Translations under genes and position numbers: made by a program | Notes under the pieces: generated by a model | Told to the model about the DNA's origin: nothing | The model's database searches: none | The model's input: the letters and a program-made list of their open reading frames with translations, nothing else | In this document: in pieces, positions 11,302 through 22,259 of the stretch | How positions within the stretch are numbered: the stretch's first letter is position 1 | Layout: every line of letters starts with the position of its first letter | From: Hippasteria phrygiana | Taxonomy: Eukaryota > Echinodermata > Asteroidea > Valvatida > Goniasteridae | DNA: 64,000 bases | Assembly: GCA_037893225.1 (NCBI GenBank) | Contig: JAZGUH010000026.1 | Location: forward strand, 1,178,001 to 1,242,000 | Direction of reading: 5' to 3'

Positions 11302-11430
11302 TTCAAACTGGTTCGGTCTAGCCCAGAGAGCAGGGCCTTTGAGGATACGTTCCGGGAGTCCCATCGGCTTTTTGCCAAGTACCAAAAAACGATACACAAT
11401 GAGCCTGACGATGAATGCCAGGAAGAAGAT
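11302..11430 (+). CDS. ATE1: ATE1 alternative exon, 7b-like (129 bp)
   Basis: Encodes 43 residues: FKLVRSSPESRAFEDTFRES, then HRLFAKYQKTIH and NEPDDECQEED. The tail resembles the mammalian 7b ending (DPPDECGKTE), unlike the exon at 9820. Phase 0 at both ends. Acceptor GGTACCAG|TTC, donor GAAGAT|GTAAGT (strong). The intron separating it from the 7a-like exon is 1353 bp and carries a long pyrimidine-rich stretch (10938-11175). A MITE begins about 47 bp downstream. Confidence 0.94.
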
Positions 11431-11477
11431 GTAAGTTTGTGACACAACTCGTCCCTCCCTTTCCCAAAAAAAACACC

Positions 11478-11707
11478 TATGACCCAGAGTTGTAATCAAG
11501 TCAATCACAAGTCAATCACAAGTCATCGCAAGTCACTTCACAAGTCACTTCACAATTCTGGTCTCAAGCCATGTAACAAGCTATTCAAACAACACACTAT
11601 ATAACAAAAGCATTCCTTTGTCATTGTTCTCCCATAGCTTGTGAGCTGACTTGTGATCTGAACTTTTGATCTGACTTGTGATTGACTTGATTACGACTCT
11701 GCTATGA
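11478..11707. mobile_element. MITE 47 bp downstream of the 7b-like ATE1 exon
   Basis: Left AGTTGTAATCAAGTCAATCA and right TGATTGACTTGATTACGACT are inverted; CAAGTCACTTCA repeats inside. Confidence 0.8.
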
Positions 11708-11749
11708 CCCCTTCTTTGTAACATGTCACAAATATTACTGATTTGATTA

Positions 11750-11830
11750 CTTTTCCGGAGGTCGCAGGTTCAAATTCCGCTCCTGCCAGTTTGCTTTGCT
11801 CTCTTTGAAAAATTCATTCAAATTACTTGT
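11750..11830 (+). mobile_element. tRNA-SINE 3' fragment
   Basis: CCGGAGGTCGCAGGTTCAAA and TCCGCTCCTGCCAGTTTGCT match the B-box half and tail of the 5855-6115 SINE. Confidence 0.75.
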
Positions 11831-11835
11831 GTAAA

Positions 11836-12124
11836 TTGCCCACCAACTGCGTTAGCTTGCGAAACTGCGTACGCCAGCTTGCGAAGCCAAAAATGGCGTA
11901 AGTAGCGCAGCAGTGGACATGCGTTCTTGCGAAAGCTTGCGCAAATTTAGCTTGCAGTTTTGAACCTGCCCAAAAATAGCACAAGCCAAGCTAAGCTGCG
12001 CTAGAAGTCTTTCGCAATGCATCGCAATGCATCGCAATGCAGTGTAAAGGCCAAATGCAAGCATGCAAGGCAGCACAATCTGTGATTGGTTGCGAATTCT
12101 TGCGCTCGTTGCGCCGGTGGGCAA
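11836..12124. mobile_element. MITE-like element with TTGCCCACC ends
   Basis: ATTGCCCACCAACTGCG and CGTTGCGCCGGTGGGCAA are inverted ends; interior repeats AGCTTGCG words and GCATCGCAAT three times (12017-12041). Confidence 0.6.
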
Positions 12125-12235
12125 CAGCATTTTGCAAAAAATAGCAACAAATTGCAAAATTTGCAAATAGCGCAATTATGTATTACATTTTGGCAGAAAA
12201 AATTTGGCGCAAAAATTTGCAAGATGTGGTTTGTT

Positions 12236-12698
<463 letters not shown>

Positions 12699-12786
12699 TA
12701 GGCTATACATGTATTGAGTGCATCTATAAGGGATCATTTCATATTATCCGCAAGTATATAAATAGCCTGGACTTGTAATGCATCTA

Positions 12787-14558
12787 CAGTCGAGCACGGT
12801 TATTACGAGCACGGTTGGGACGAGAACACGGTTATCACGAGCATATTTCGTCAGTCCCGACCAAAGCGTGCACATTTCTATGGGAGAAAATTGGCTTAAT
12901 ACGAGAAACATTAACGCGAGAAGACGGTTTTTGGCGAGTAGGTTTTGAAAACCCCTTACTTAATCCCAACCCAGAAGAAAGGTGCCAGTAATTATCACGC
13001 TGACGCCAATCCGCTCGTTTATCCGCGCTGTGGTTTTAACAAAAACCACCTGGTAGCTGTGTGTTTCGCGCCACTGAAGGGGGTTTTATAGAGACAGACA
13101 ATTCAATGGTGTTGTGGTTTTACTGCTGACAAAGGGAGTTCCAGTGCCCGACAGTTGTATGTTTTGTGCCGCTAGAGGGGATTTATAAAAGACGGATGGT
13201 GGATGTCGCGTTTGTAGTGCCGCAAGACGAGTTCTACTGCAGTTTTTACTTCAACCAAATAATGGGAAACATGCCTTTTCTTACTTCACTTGTGACGGCG
13301 TTGTTTCTGACCTCACTGACGAGTTGCGATGAAGGAATAAAAGTTGGCGTTTTTTTTTTTTTCACAAGTGACCATACGTCTATCGTACCTTCTTCAAGAA
13401 AACATCTACCATGGCTTCAATCAAAATTAAGCGCAAGGGGCTGTCTCTGGAGACCAAGATGGAGGTCATCAAGGCTGTGGAGTCGGGCCGCAAGAAAGCA
13501 GACATCGGGCGTCAGTACAGGTTGTCTCAAGTACACTTTTGACAATTCTCAAGAACAAGGTGGACATCGTAGCGAAGTTCGAAACTTTGAAGTTCCAACC
13601 TGCCCGGATGAGATTCCGCAGCGCTGCTCATGAAGATGTAGAAGAGGCCGTGCAAAAAAACCTTTCCACAAACGGCCCCCTTCTTTGTGAAAAGGCGGAA
13701 CAACTAGCCAAGATGATGGAGTGCCAGAATTTCTCGGCAAATACTGGATGGCTCGCGCGCTTCAAAGAATGATACAACGTCATTTTCAGAGCCACCACAA
13801 CTTCAAAAAAGAGATATGCCTGTCAGCAAAAAAAAAAAAATGAAATAGAAAAGTAATGCTCCCCAAAACCGACTTTTCCACCCCTCTCATTCCCGAACGG
13901 AAACCCGTGAAGCCAGAAAAGAAAAGAAAAAAGTGACCCCCATCCCTCCCATTCCCGAACGGAGAGAAACCCAGCAAGCCAGTGACGATTCATTTGCAAA
14001 TGTGAAATTTGTCTGAGTTCTCTCGTGATTATCAAAAATTTGAGGGCCAAAAGAAAAAACATTTGGCCTTCCAGATTGACAAAAATTTGAAGCCTTCCCA
14101 CCATGCGCATATTACGAAAATTATTTTAGAATCAGACCGTGGTAGTGCGCCCTCTTTCGTCCACACCCTAAAGACTGGCTCCTCTAAAATACAGTGCGTA
14201 GAAGCGGGTACCAGTACGGCAGATGTACTTTCACGCATGTTTGCACGCTCAATGTCGGTGGCTATGGACGTCCAGTCCGGTGGTGTTTTTAAAATTTTAT
14301 TTATCACTTTTGTCTTTACATTGTATATTATATTTTACACAGTAAGATTCATAATTTACAATCATTAAATTTGCGACATAAAGGATAAGGCTCCTATTTT
14401 GTGCATACATTCGTTATGTACGTTAACAAAAACACACACGTGCATGGCGCCCATGCGTCATGGATGAATGGGCATGACATCAATGCATAATACGAGGTAC
14501 TGATAATACAAGGTTCTTTTTATAGTCTGCTGGAGCTCGTATTAACAGTGCTCGACTG
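12787..14558 (+). mobile_element. Tigger/pogo-type DNA transposon, decayed, with intact ends
   Basis: Both ends read CAGTCGAGCAC inward (left 12787, right complement ending at 14558) with extended similarity through GTTATTACGAGC/GTTAATACGAGC. TA dinucleotides flank both ends (12785-12786 and 14559-14560), the target duplication expected for the Tc1/mariner superfamily. Total 1772 bp. A frameshifted transposase fragment lies inside; the catalytic part is missing. Confidence 0.85.
13411..13771 (+). pseudogene. Tigger transposase fragment (CENP-B/jerky-like DNA-binding region), frameshifted
   Basis: From ATG at 13411 the frame reads IKRKGLSLETKMEVIKAVES, then GRKKADIGRQYRLSQ, the first helix-turn-helix of CENP-B/Tigger proteins. 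After a frameshift near 13535 it continues LTILKNKVDIVAKFE and, to the stop at 13770-13772, FSANTGWLARFKE, the second DNA-binding repeat. No DDE catalytic domain follows. Non-functional as it stands. Confidence 0.85.
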
Positions 14559-15060
14559 TATACAGGAATTTGCCGACGCCATTTTTACAGTGGTGCCGCG
14601 CTCGCGTGCAGGTTGCGCGTGTTCTTTAATTTCAGTCGCGCGCGCATTTGGGCAAGTTGTAAATACCCTGTTGGTCGAAGCTGCATCGAGCGCGTGCGTA
14701 AAATACGCACGCGAGCGTGATGCCACCGCAGTAAATGCTTCAAATTTTGGTCGCCGGATTCGTCTATATACAGCTGTGTAACTACTGAAGCCAGCAGCCA
14801 TATTACTGTGACTATAGTACAGAGTGATGAACGTGTACTATTGACGCGGATGAAACAAGGATGTCAGTATTCCCATGTGGGCTGGTTGTCAAACATATTG
14901 TTTTCGGCACGGTAAAGATGGCTTCAACTGGGCTTCAACTCCACGGACATATTGCGAGTCCAGGATATTTATATACGTCTTCGCTGAACGCATTCTGTCA
15001 CAAATGCCTAATTTTCTAAATCTCAAGGGGCAATGTAGACCTAATGCCCAAAGGCACTAC

Positions 15061-15645
15061 GTGTAATTAGGGTTAACCCGATTCCCCACATAAATAACAT
15101 ACAAACATGGACAGGCATGTTCTAGACAGGTTAAAAAAAATACCCGACTGCACTCAAGCTTGTGCAATATGAACATTTAATCTAGAACAAATAACACAGT
15201 GCATCATTCTAATCACAAAGCACTCCTTGCCATGGCGACCATAAACAAGCAATTCCTTAATGCACGATACATGTAGGTCCATTTTCTTTGGCTGTTTAAT
15301 TTGTATATTTCACAGACCAGGTTTAAGAGCTGAACATGGAGTGAGTTGAGCTGAATGAAGTTTTGATTGCAATAAACTGCTATACGTCATTGCTGCCCTC
15401 GTCCAAAGTAATTGACGGTACATTCACAATGTGTTGTGGTGAAACTTTAACAAATATTGCTCAAGAGCAGTGTGCAGCCTACTGCTGTTTTCTGTTCTGA
15501 TAATTTATCAAACCATGTACACATACAGATTGTCGTAAAAGAAAAAATGACAAAGAATGCTGCAATGGTATCAGCACAGTGGAACTCCAATGTAATAAAT
15601 ATCATGCACAGCACTTCCCCCATCTGCTATTTTTGCCGATGTATT
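15061..15645. repeat. Dispersed repeat, paralogue of 18100-18720
   Basis: Shares AATCACAAAGCACTCCTTGC, TTTTCTGTTCTGATAATTTA and other blocks with 18100-18720 in the same order, but lacks the MITE that interrupts that copy. Confidence 0.7.
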
Positions 15646-15654
15646 TTCCCCAAC

Positions 15655-16155
15655 AGGTAATATACAACATTTGCAAACACCAAAAATAACACCCAAAAAA
15701 GACACTGAACTATTATGAAAGACCTTTTGACTGTAAGTAAATAATAGTCTAAAGTATCCTGTGAATTCATGGCACCTGATGTGCTGTCATTTTCAAGAAA
15801 AGTGGGATTTTGTATCAATTTCCAATGATGGTCGGCTGACCATCGTTGGAAAAAACATTTTTCACATACTGCCCCCAATTTTCCAAATTTAGTTAGTCCA
15901 AATTTGGTTTCCAGTCGGTTATACACATCCGTGAACGGGTGCAAGCTAGCCAGTCTGGTTCCCTGACAATTTCCCAATGTCCATAAATTGCTCCGTTTCG
16001 TTTGAAGTAGGGTCAGGGAACAACCAGACTACAAGAACAGCATTTTGTTTTTCCAACATCCATGAACATAAAACATTGCAAAATATTTGCTATAAAATAC
16101 TAACCCCCCCACAATATCTGAAAATGACAGGAAAAGCAAATATATATTTCCTTCA
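15655..16155. mobile_element. Palindromic-core MITE (GTATACAACATTTGC family)
   Basis: Starts AGGTAATATACAACATTTGC; core AATGATGGTCGGCTGACCAT at about 15824; carries a GTCTGGTTCCCTGAC...GTCAGGGAA segment at 15953-16031. Confidence 0.75.
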
Positions 16156-16679
16156 AGGCATACATGCGATGAGTCATGAAAGTTTCGTACCGAGAGATCT
16201 TACACTTTGCCCTCAAAGATTGCGCCCCCCCCCCTTCTGAGAATTCTGTATCTGCCCCTATTGGTGTAACTGTGTTCATTGCAGCGGCATTTCACTGCAA
16301 ATCAGATTATGATAATTGATCTGCATTTGTATTTCTCAAAGGTCGGTACGTGGCAACACGTATTAGATTCTTTATTTTATGGTACGTGCTTCACATGATT
16401 GATGGGCTGGATGTTTCCCTAATGCCACCCAATGTACTTAAACTGGTGTCGTCGGAGAACGAATGAGCCTTTTATGTGCATGATTCATGTGCCTAGTCAT
16501 AACAGTACTCTCCTTTCCGCATGTCATAATCACCAGAGAAAATTGTAACAAACACTCTTGTGCCATTGTCGGTTCCCCCGATAGTCCCAGCAAAGAACCA
16601 TGGATTGGCATCATGGGAAGTAATTGAGTACCGGTTCCCGTTGTGCTGCATGAGATTCCTTATCCAGTGATGACAGTCA

Positions 16680-17750
16680 TCAGTGACACAATGAGGACAG
16701 CAAGCCATTCAGTGCTTGTCGGAGCTCCCTGCTCCTCCAGTAATAGATGAGCGGATTCACCCAGCTGTTGCTGATGTACGTGCAGAACAGAATGATGTTC
16801 AAACTGCCAGGAACTTGAATCGAGTAGAAACTCAGGATCAACAGACTGAAAACTGGGGACCAAAGGAGGACTACTGCTACCACTATGATGAACACAGTCG
16901 TAGCAGACTTGGTGCTCTTCGGCTGTGGGGCATTTTGGTCTCCCTGGTTACCGCCAATCTGATTCTGTGCAGCGATCTGTCGTGCCTGCTGCCGAGCAAC
17001 TTTAAGAATGTGTACGTAAAGTACCGCAATAATCCCCACTGGAATTGTAAGCATGCCAAAGTATATTAACTGGCAAGGACCACATTCAATGATGCAATGG
17101 CCTTCTATTTCCCGATGTGGGTAAATGATGCCCATCAAAATGATGTTCACTGCAAAAGCCAGCGTCCATAACATGATGAGGATGACCTTTGACCTGTGTG
17201 GTGTCACCAGACTCGGGTAGCGCAGTGAGTGGACGATGGCGATATAGCGATCGATTGTTAACAGGAGAAGGGACAAGAAATTCAGCACCAGTGTAGCTGC
17301 GATCACAACTCCCCAGATTCGACAGAGGAAATCGCCCAGCCGCCATGCATCATATACAAACTCGAGCCATTGCGGAATGGCATCAAAAATGCCTCCACAG
17401 AGATCACAGAGGGTGAGCGATGCCATGAACATCTTGGTTGTTTCTTGGATGCCACTGGCGCGACGAAGAGCAGCAAGACACAGTGGATTCAGAATGACAA
17501 TCAGGAGGATTATGAGAGCTAATAGCACACACGCAAAAACAGTCACGGGATTGCTATAAGCAATGAAGGCATCAGGCAATACAGTGGTCATATTGACTGT
17601 CGCATTCATACTTATTGGGTTCTTGGTGACATAGGATGTATTCTTCAAAGGTTGGGTTCCTATAAGTCCCACACCAAGTTCTGTTGTAGTTTGTGTAATA
17701 AATAGATGTTCATGGAGCGATTGTCTGTGATATGTGTGCAGATTCCACAA
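16680..17750 (-). CDS. Orphan rhodopsin-family (class A) GPCR, intronless, nested in ATE1 intron
   Basis: A 356-residue seven-transmembrane receptor predicted at the plasma membrane. The extracellular N terminus has N-glycosylation sites at N37, N49 and N53; Met48 is an alternative start. TM1 carries N88, TM2 D116, TM3 starts at C143 and ends in DRY (167-169), TM4 W195, TM5 P237, TM6 LWSP (296-299, Leu replacing the usual Cys of CWxP), TM7 NPLIY (332-336), followed by helix 8 and a short tail. ECL2 has Cys219, 223 and 226 available to pair with C143. A Gln-rich third loop occupies about 254-280. The TM3 position that is Asp in amine receptors is Ile150, arguing against an aminergic receptor. 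The ligand is unknown. The gene is single-exon and antisense to ATE1. CCAAT (17777) and TGACGT (17759) motifs lie just upstream of the start. Confidence 0.93.
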   Translation of the reverse strand: MWNLHTYHRQSLHEHLFITQTTTELGVGLIGTQPLKNTSYVTKNPISMNATVNMTTVLPDAFIAYSNPVTVFACVLLALIILLIVILNPLCLAALRRASGIQETTKMFMASLTLCDLCGGIFDAIPQWLEFVYDAWRLGDFLCRIWGVVIAATLVLNFLSLLLLTIDRYIAIVHSLRYPSLVTPHRSKVILIMLWTLAFAVNIILMGIIYPHREIEGHCIIECGPCQLIYFGMLTIPVGIIAVLYVHILKVARQQARQIAAQNQIGGNQGDQNAPQPKSTKSATTVFIIVVAVVLLWSPVFSLLILSFYSIQVPGSLNIILFCTYISNSWVNPLIYYWRSRELRQALNGLLSSLCH

Positions 17751-18099
17751 TCAATTATGACGTCCAGATTTTGACCAATCAGCAGGTGTCAACTATCGTG
17801 GCTTTCCGGGTCAGAATCTTTCACAGCATGCGCAAATGTGCTGTGGGCTCATAAAGGAATGTGCACGTGCACGTCGACGCCAATTTCCAGCTCAGTAATT
17901 TCACGCATACACTAGTTTTGAAAAGTTCAGCGAGTGTTTTCACATGCGTTATAAATGCAATAGGGTCAGCTGACAACTGTCAACCAATCAACAGGATCAT
18001 TCACATCGCTGCACAAGATGATGTCACAACGTTTGTCTGGTGCACGGGGCTGCATACAATTTGAATACAAGAGAAGTTTGTTTCGGAGCACGGGTCCAT

Positions 18100-18720
18100 C
18101 AAACATCATATTCAGACTAGTTCTGTTGGAGACAGATTGAAAAATACTGACTTCACTCCAGCCCATCCAATATGAACATTTTGCCTGCATACACGGCATA
18201 AAAATCTGGAACAAAAAAAACCACTTTACCTCATTCAATCACAAAGCACTCTTTGCCATGAGAACTATAAACAATCAATTCCCCAATGGTTGGTCCATTA
18301 TTTGATTGCTCGATTTTTTTCGGGCCCATAATGGAACGAGTTGATCCGAAACTATCATTGATGTGTCGCAAACTAAATTGCATTTATTTTTGATGAAAAT
18401 TTAGCAAAATATTCAAGAGTGGTGTGAGGCCTACTGCCGTTTTCTGTTTCGGAAAGAGTTCCATATCCGGACATCACTTATTTTCCCTTAATATGACTTA
18501 AAAACTACCAAAAAGTGTAAATCTGATAAAGAAACACGAATTTAGGAGGGACAAATTTTCAACTTATTCTTTGAAAATACTTTGACTTTTTCTGTCATGG
18601 CCCATAGACTCTGTGCACGAGGTATAAGTGATGTCCGGATATGGAACTCTTTCCTCTGTTTCGATAATTTATCGAAACACATAAGAATTCTAACTGTTCA
18701 GACTGGTATCACCACAGTAA
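18100..18720. repeat. Dispersed repeat interrupted by a MITE
   Basis: Homologous to 15061-15645; the MITE at 18451-18654 is inserted in it. Confidence 0.7.
18451..18654. mobile_element. Complete MITE with perfect 31-bp ends and 8-bp target duplication
   Basis: Ends read GGAAAGAGTTCCATATCCGG inward on both sides and stay identical for about 31 bases. TCTGTTTC flanks both sides (18443-18450, 18655-18662). The paralogous site near 15488 (TTTCTGTTCTGATAATTT) is empty. An 8-bp duplication fits hAT- or P-like transposases; 9 bp is possible because one base is shared. Confidence 0.92.
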
Positions 18721-19397
18721 ATGGGCGATTATAGAGGGGTGCATGCGTAACATCCCCCCACCACCTCAAATCTTTGCCAGTTGATTCCCCTGCAGGTGTT
18801 TATGTGCTGATCAGGCTACATAGGATAAATGAAGATAATCTTGTACCACACAAGTAGGGGTAGGGAAGAAATAAAAGTGAATTTTTTGCTTACCGTAACG
18901 GCTTTAATTGACCTATTGCTGTTAGCAAGTTCTTGTACAACTCTGCCCACGTGCAGCACATGCAGTATAGTGTATAATGGCGCAATGCAAAAAACAAACG
19001 CTCGTAAAGCGTTGCTCGTATCTCTGACCAGGCTCGTCTTGGATACTTTTGACACAACTTTTCTCGTAGTTTTTACATGCCGTCTGTGCAGATGGTTGAA
19101 GCACATTTGTGTTTGACGTGCAATTCTCGTATTGTTTCAATGAACAAGGTGCACGTGCGGCCGCTCGTACATGTACAAGTCTCAATGTGTCTCGGATTTA
19201 GCACGTCACATGATGTTCAACAGACGCTATGATTGACTAAGCTTATGAATAGCGATAGTTCAATTGGGACTGATAATATCAAACTCGTTAAAGTGCACAA
19301 ATCCTGATGATATGTTAGATACAAACACTGATCAGTTTACTACAGGGCAATGGACTTTCCTTGTTCATGTCTAATAAGATTCTGAATTTGTTGACAG

Positions 19398-19497
19398 GGA
19401 ACTTGAATTCACAAGACGTCTACATCTAGAAGCACCCAAGATTAATCACTACTACTTGGGTTTTTACATCCATTCCTGCATCAAGATGCAGTACAAG
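19398..19497 (+). CDS. ATE1: ATE1 coding exon, catalytic domain
   Basis: A 100-bp exon encoding ELEFTRRLHLEAPKINHYYL, then GFYIHSCIKMQYK, matching human [33 protein letters not shown]. Acceptor TTGACAG|G, donor TACAAG|GTATGA. The GFYIHSC block is family-defining. Confidence 0.97.
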
Positions 19498-20724
19498 GTA
19501 TGAGAAATATGTACTTCAGGGTTCCCCACAGGGAAAATAATTAATCTGCAGTTTGATTGGCCAAACCTTCATTGTGGTCATTTGTATAAATACCACTCAT
19601 CAGCCAATAGGAAAATCTGTTACATGCTACATGGCAAACATTGACCAATCAAAGTAAGCATTGCATGAATACACCGATCCAGTAAGCCCCGCCCACTGCA
19701 CACATGGGCAATTAACACGTGTTTCTTTCCAATGCCACACTGCATGTTCCAGCCGCACGCGTTATATGCGCGTGCACGCATGTCGGACTTTACTGCACGC
19801 ATGTCGTACATAAACTACGAATGTGATTGGTCAGAATACCATCGGGCGTGATTTTTGGGGTGATTTAATATTTTTTTGTAGTGACGGTATAGTCACCTAT
19901 TTCGTGATGCTAGGTGACATATTTCAGATGCATTTTTGGTTGACTGAAAAATCTAGCACTTGATTTTTAAGTTGTGTGCGGGAGTCGGGAGATCGACCAA
20001 TTTTCCGGGAGTCTTCCGTAAAATCAGGGAGAGTTGGCAGCTCTGCTCCCCTCCCCCACTTATCAAATTGTTGCGCAGATGAATACTTTTCAATGGCGAT
20101 TTTTGGGGAAAGTTTTGCCTGTGTCTGTGCACAGTCGCAGATCTATGTGTGCCTTGAAAAAGCACTGATAACCACTGATTTGTGCCCAATTTCACAATGT
20201 TGCTTAACAGTAAGCAGAAAAGTTGTACTAACTGTAGCAGAAAACTTTTGCTAGCTTTAAGCGCTATTTCAGACTAAACAGCCAAGTCATACTCTAGCTG
20301 TACCTAGATGTTGAACAAAAAGCTATAGCCAATGGTTGTTTTCCTCGTTCTGTGGAATTCTTTGCCTGGTGCATGTTTCCCTTCATCTTACGATCTTTCC
20401 TGCTTCGAGAGGGAATATGAATTCCTACCTATTGCATCTTTGATTTTGAAAAAAATACGGGTACCTGGGTACCCGTAAAAGAAACCCAACCCAAAACTTC
20501 CAATCCTGGAAGTTGTAATAATGTCTTTCTCTGGGATTCAAAAAGTCTGATTTTTAGACAAAAGTCTGTAAAATCTCATGCCTGTCTATCACTGCTCCAC
20601 TTTTGCATGTGCCAGCATGTGCATGCGCTGACATATGACAAATGACGATTGCCCGGAAGCTTTGTACAGTTGTGAAGCTTTAGACATTTTAAAGAATCTC
20701 TTTTGCAATCTGGAATTCCTGCAG

Positions 20725-20900
20725 CATTTGTCCTAAAGGTGTTTTTATATGTAAAAGCGGATATAGACCAATAAAAACGGATATTTTAAGGGGGTGCCTT
20801 CAGGCAAATATAGACTATATGTTGATCTGGGGTCCTCGTGGATTTTTCATGGATTTTTCATGGATTTTTCGTGGATTTTTTGCCAATCTCACCCTTGTAG
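20725..20900 (+). repeat. Repeat shared with 24490-24690
   Basis: CCTAAAGGTGTTTTTATATG, GGATATAGACCAATA and CTGGGGTCCT occur in both. Includes a 15-bp tandem of TCATGGATTTT (20845-20882). Confidence 0.75.
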
Positions 20901-21243
20901 TGTGTGTTTTCCTCCGTTCTATGATCTAGCTTGTTTTAAGAGGAATATCAGTTCCTACTTCCGTCTTTCCTGATGCCCCCCTTATTTTTTCTTCTTCCCC
21001 TTTGCCTAGAGTGGCTTTATAGCCTTGCTTGGGAAGGTGACAACACAAAGCTAATTGTACATTAAAAACAAAATCCATTGACAAATTACCCTGGAAAGAA
21101 TAATAATTAGAACAAAAAAGAATACAATAAGATTCACACAAGTAGTAAAAATGGACAACAGGCAGAAGCAATCCCAGAGCAGCCCCCCCCCCCCCATCCA
21201 ATAAAATAAATGAATATATTATTGATTTTTCTCACAATGACAG

Positions 21244-21361
21244 GGCCAGTACCATCCATCTTTCCTTCTGTGTCCCGAGACCTACAACTGGTGTCCCATT
21301 AAGAAATGTCGTCCCAAGCTGGATGTCAGCAAGTACTCCAGACTGGACGATACAGATGCAG
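21244..21361 (+). CDS. ATE1: ATE1 coding exon, catalytic domain
   Basis: A 118-bp exon reading GQYHPSFLLCPETYNWCPIK, then KCRPKLDVSKYSRLDDTDA; human has [20 protein letters not shown]. Acceptor ATGACAG|GGC, donor GCAG|GTATGA; ends one base into a codon. A MITE with AATAAGCCAG ends starts 35 bp downstream of the donor. Confidence 0.97.
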
Positions 21362-21395
21362 GTATGATCTGTACTCCTGATAGACACAGGGCTTG

Positions 21396-21590
21396 AATAA
21401 GCCAGTCCGGTATCTCAAAGGTCAAAGGTTATTCGGGATAAAATTGATGATGTAATGTCACGCCATGTTACGCGAATGCCCATTCTGATTGAATTTATAA
21501 CACGTGCGCCTTGTGCGACCACCTTCTGTGTTGACACGCACGCGTTAGGTCACGCGGGTCAATCGGGATAAAATACCGAACTGGCTTATT
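21396..21590 (-). mobile_element. MITE, AATAAGCCAG family, copy 2
   Basis: AATAAGCCAGTCCGGTATCT to ATACCGAACTGGCTTATT; reversed relative to the copies at 10327 and 42037. Confidence 0.9.
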
Positions 21591-21651
21591 TCATACAAAT
21601 ATCCACAAGACCATCTGTGTAAGGCCAAAAAAACAACAACTTGTGTTTCCC

Positions 21652-21873
21652 TTAACCCCTTGGGCACGGTATTTTACGGGAGACGTCGGGGTGTCGCAGC
21701 GGTTCTGGCAGCCAAATCGAACCGCTACAATGTGTTTGTGCAGTCAACCGTAACATAAACAATAATCCAACAATGGATTGAAACTGCACAAACAGTGGCA
21801 AATGGGGTCATCCGGCCTGGTGGCACTTTTTTTTTTGGACGCCATATAGCGTCATCCGTACGCAAGGGGTTAA
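21652..21873. mobile_element. piggyBac-like MITE, TTAACCCCTTG...CAAGGGGTTAA, copy 1
   Basis: TTAACCCCTTGGGCACGG to GTACGCAAGGGGTTAA, TTAA at both edges. A second copy is at 60108-60323, with the same CGGGAGACGTCGGGGTGTCG block. Confidence 0.85.
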
Positions 21874-22259
21874 ATGGGAAAAATTTGCAAAGATGGTTGG
21901 TCGATGGTTGTTTGGTTTTGTTTTGTTTTGAAAACAATACTCCATGAAAACAATACTACATGTCATGTAACTCTAAAGTCGGGAGGCAAAAAGTAAGCTT
22001 ATTTAAAAGTGAGATGGTGAAATACACGATCGTGCCATCGCAGCTGTATTTAAAGACAATGATTTTTAACTTGTTAATTTTGTGCAGGAAAAGGTGAGAT
22101 TTAAAAAAATGTCTTTAAAGATTAAAAAAAAAATGCAACCCGACTTGTATGACTTTTAGGGTCGGTCGTGGAGGGCAACACAACTATTTAAATTCTTTTT
22201 CACCTAATCAATAAAATGGAATAAGTTATTCATCATGGAAAACAACAATGAAAGCAATA

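Noticed and set aside
13166..13633. 155-codon plus-strand frame
   Set aside because: It crosses the Tigger interior in the wrong frame; the transposase remnant begins at 13411 in a different frame.
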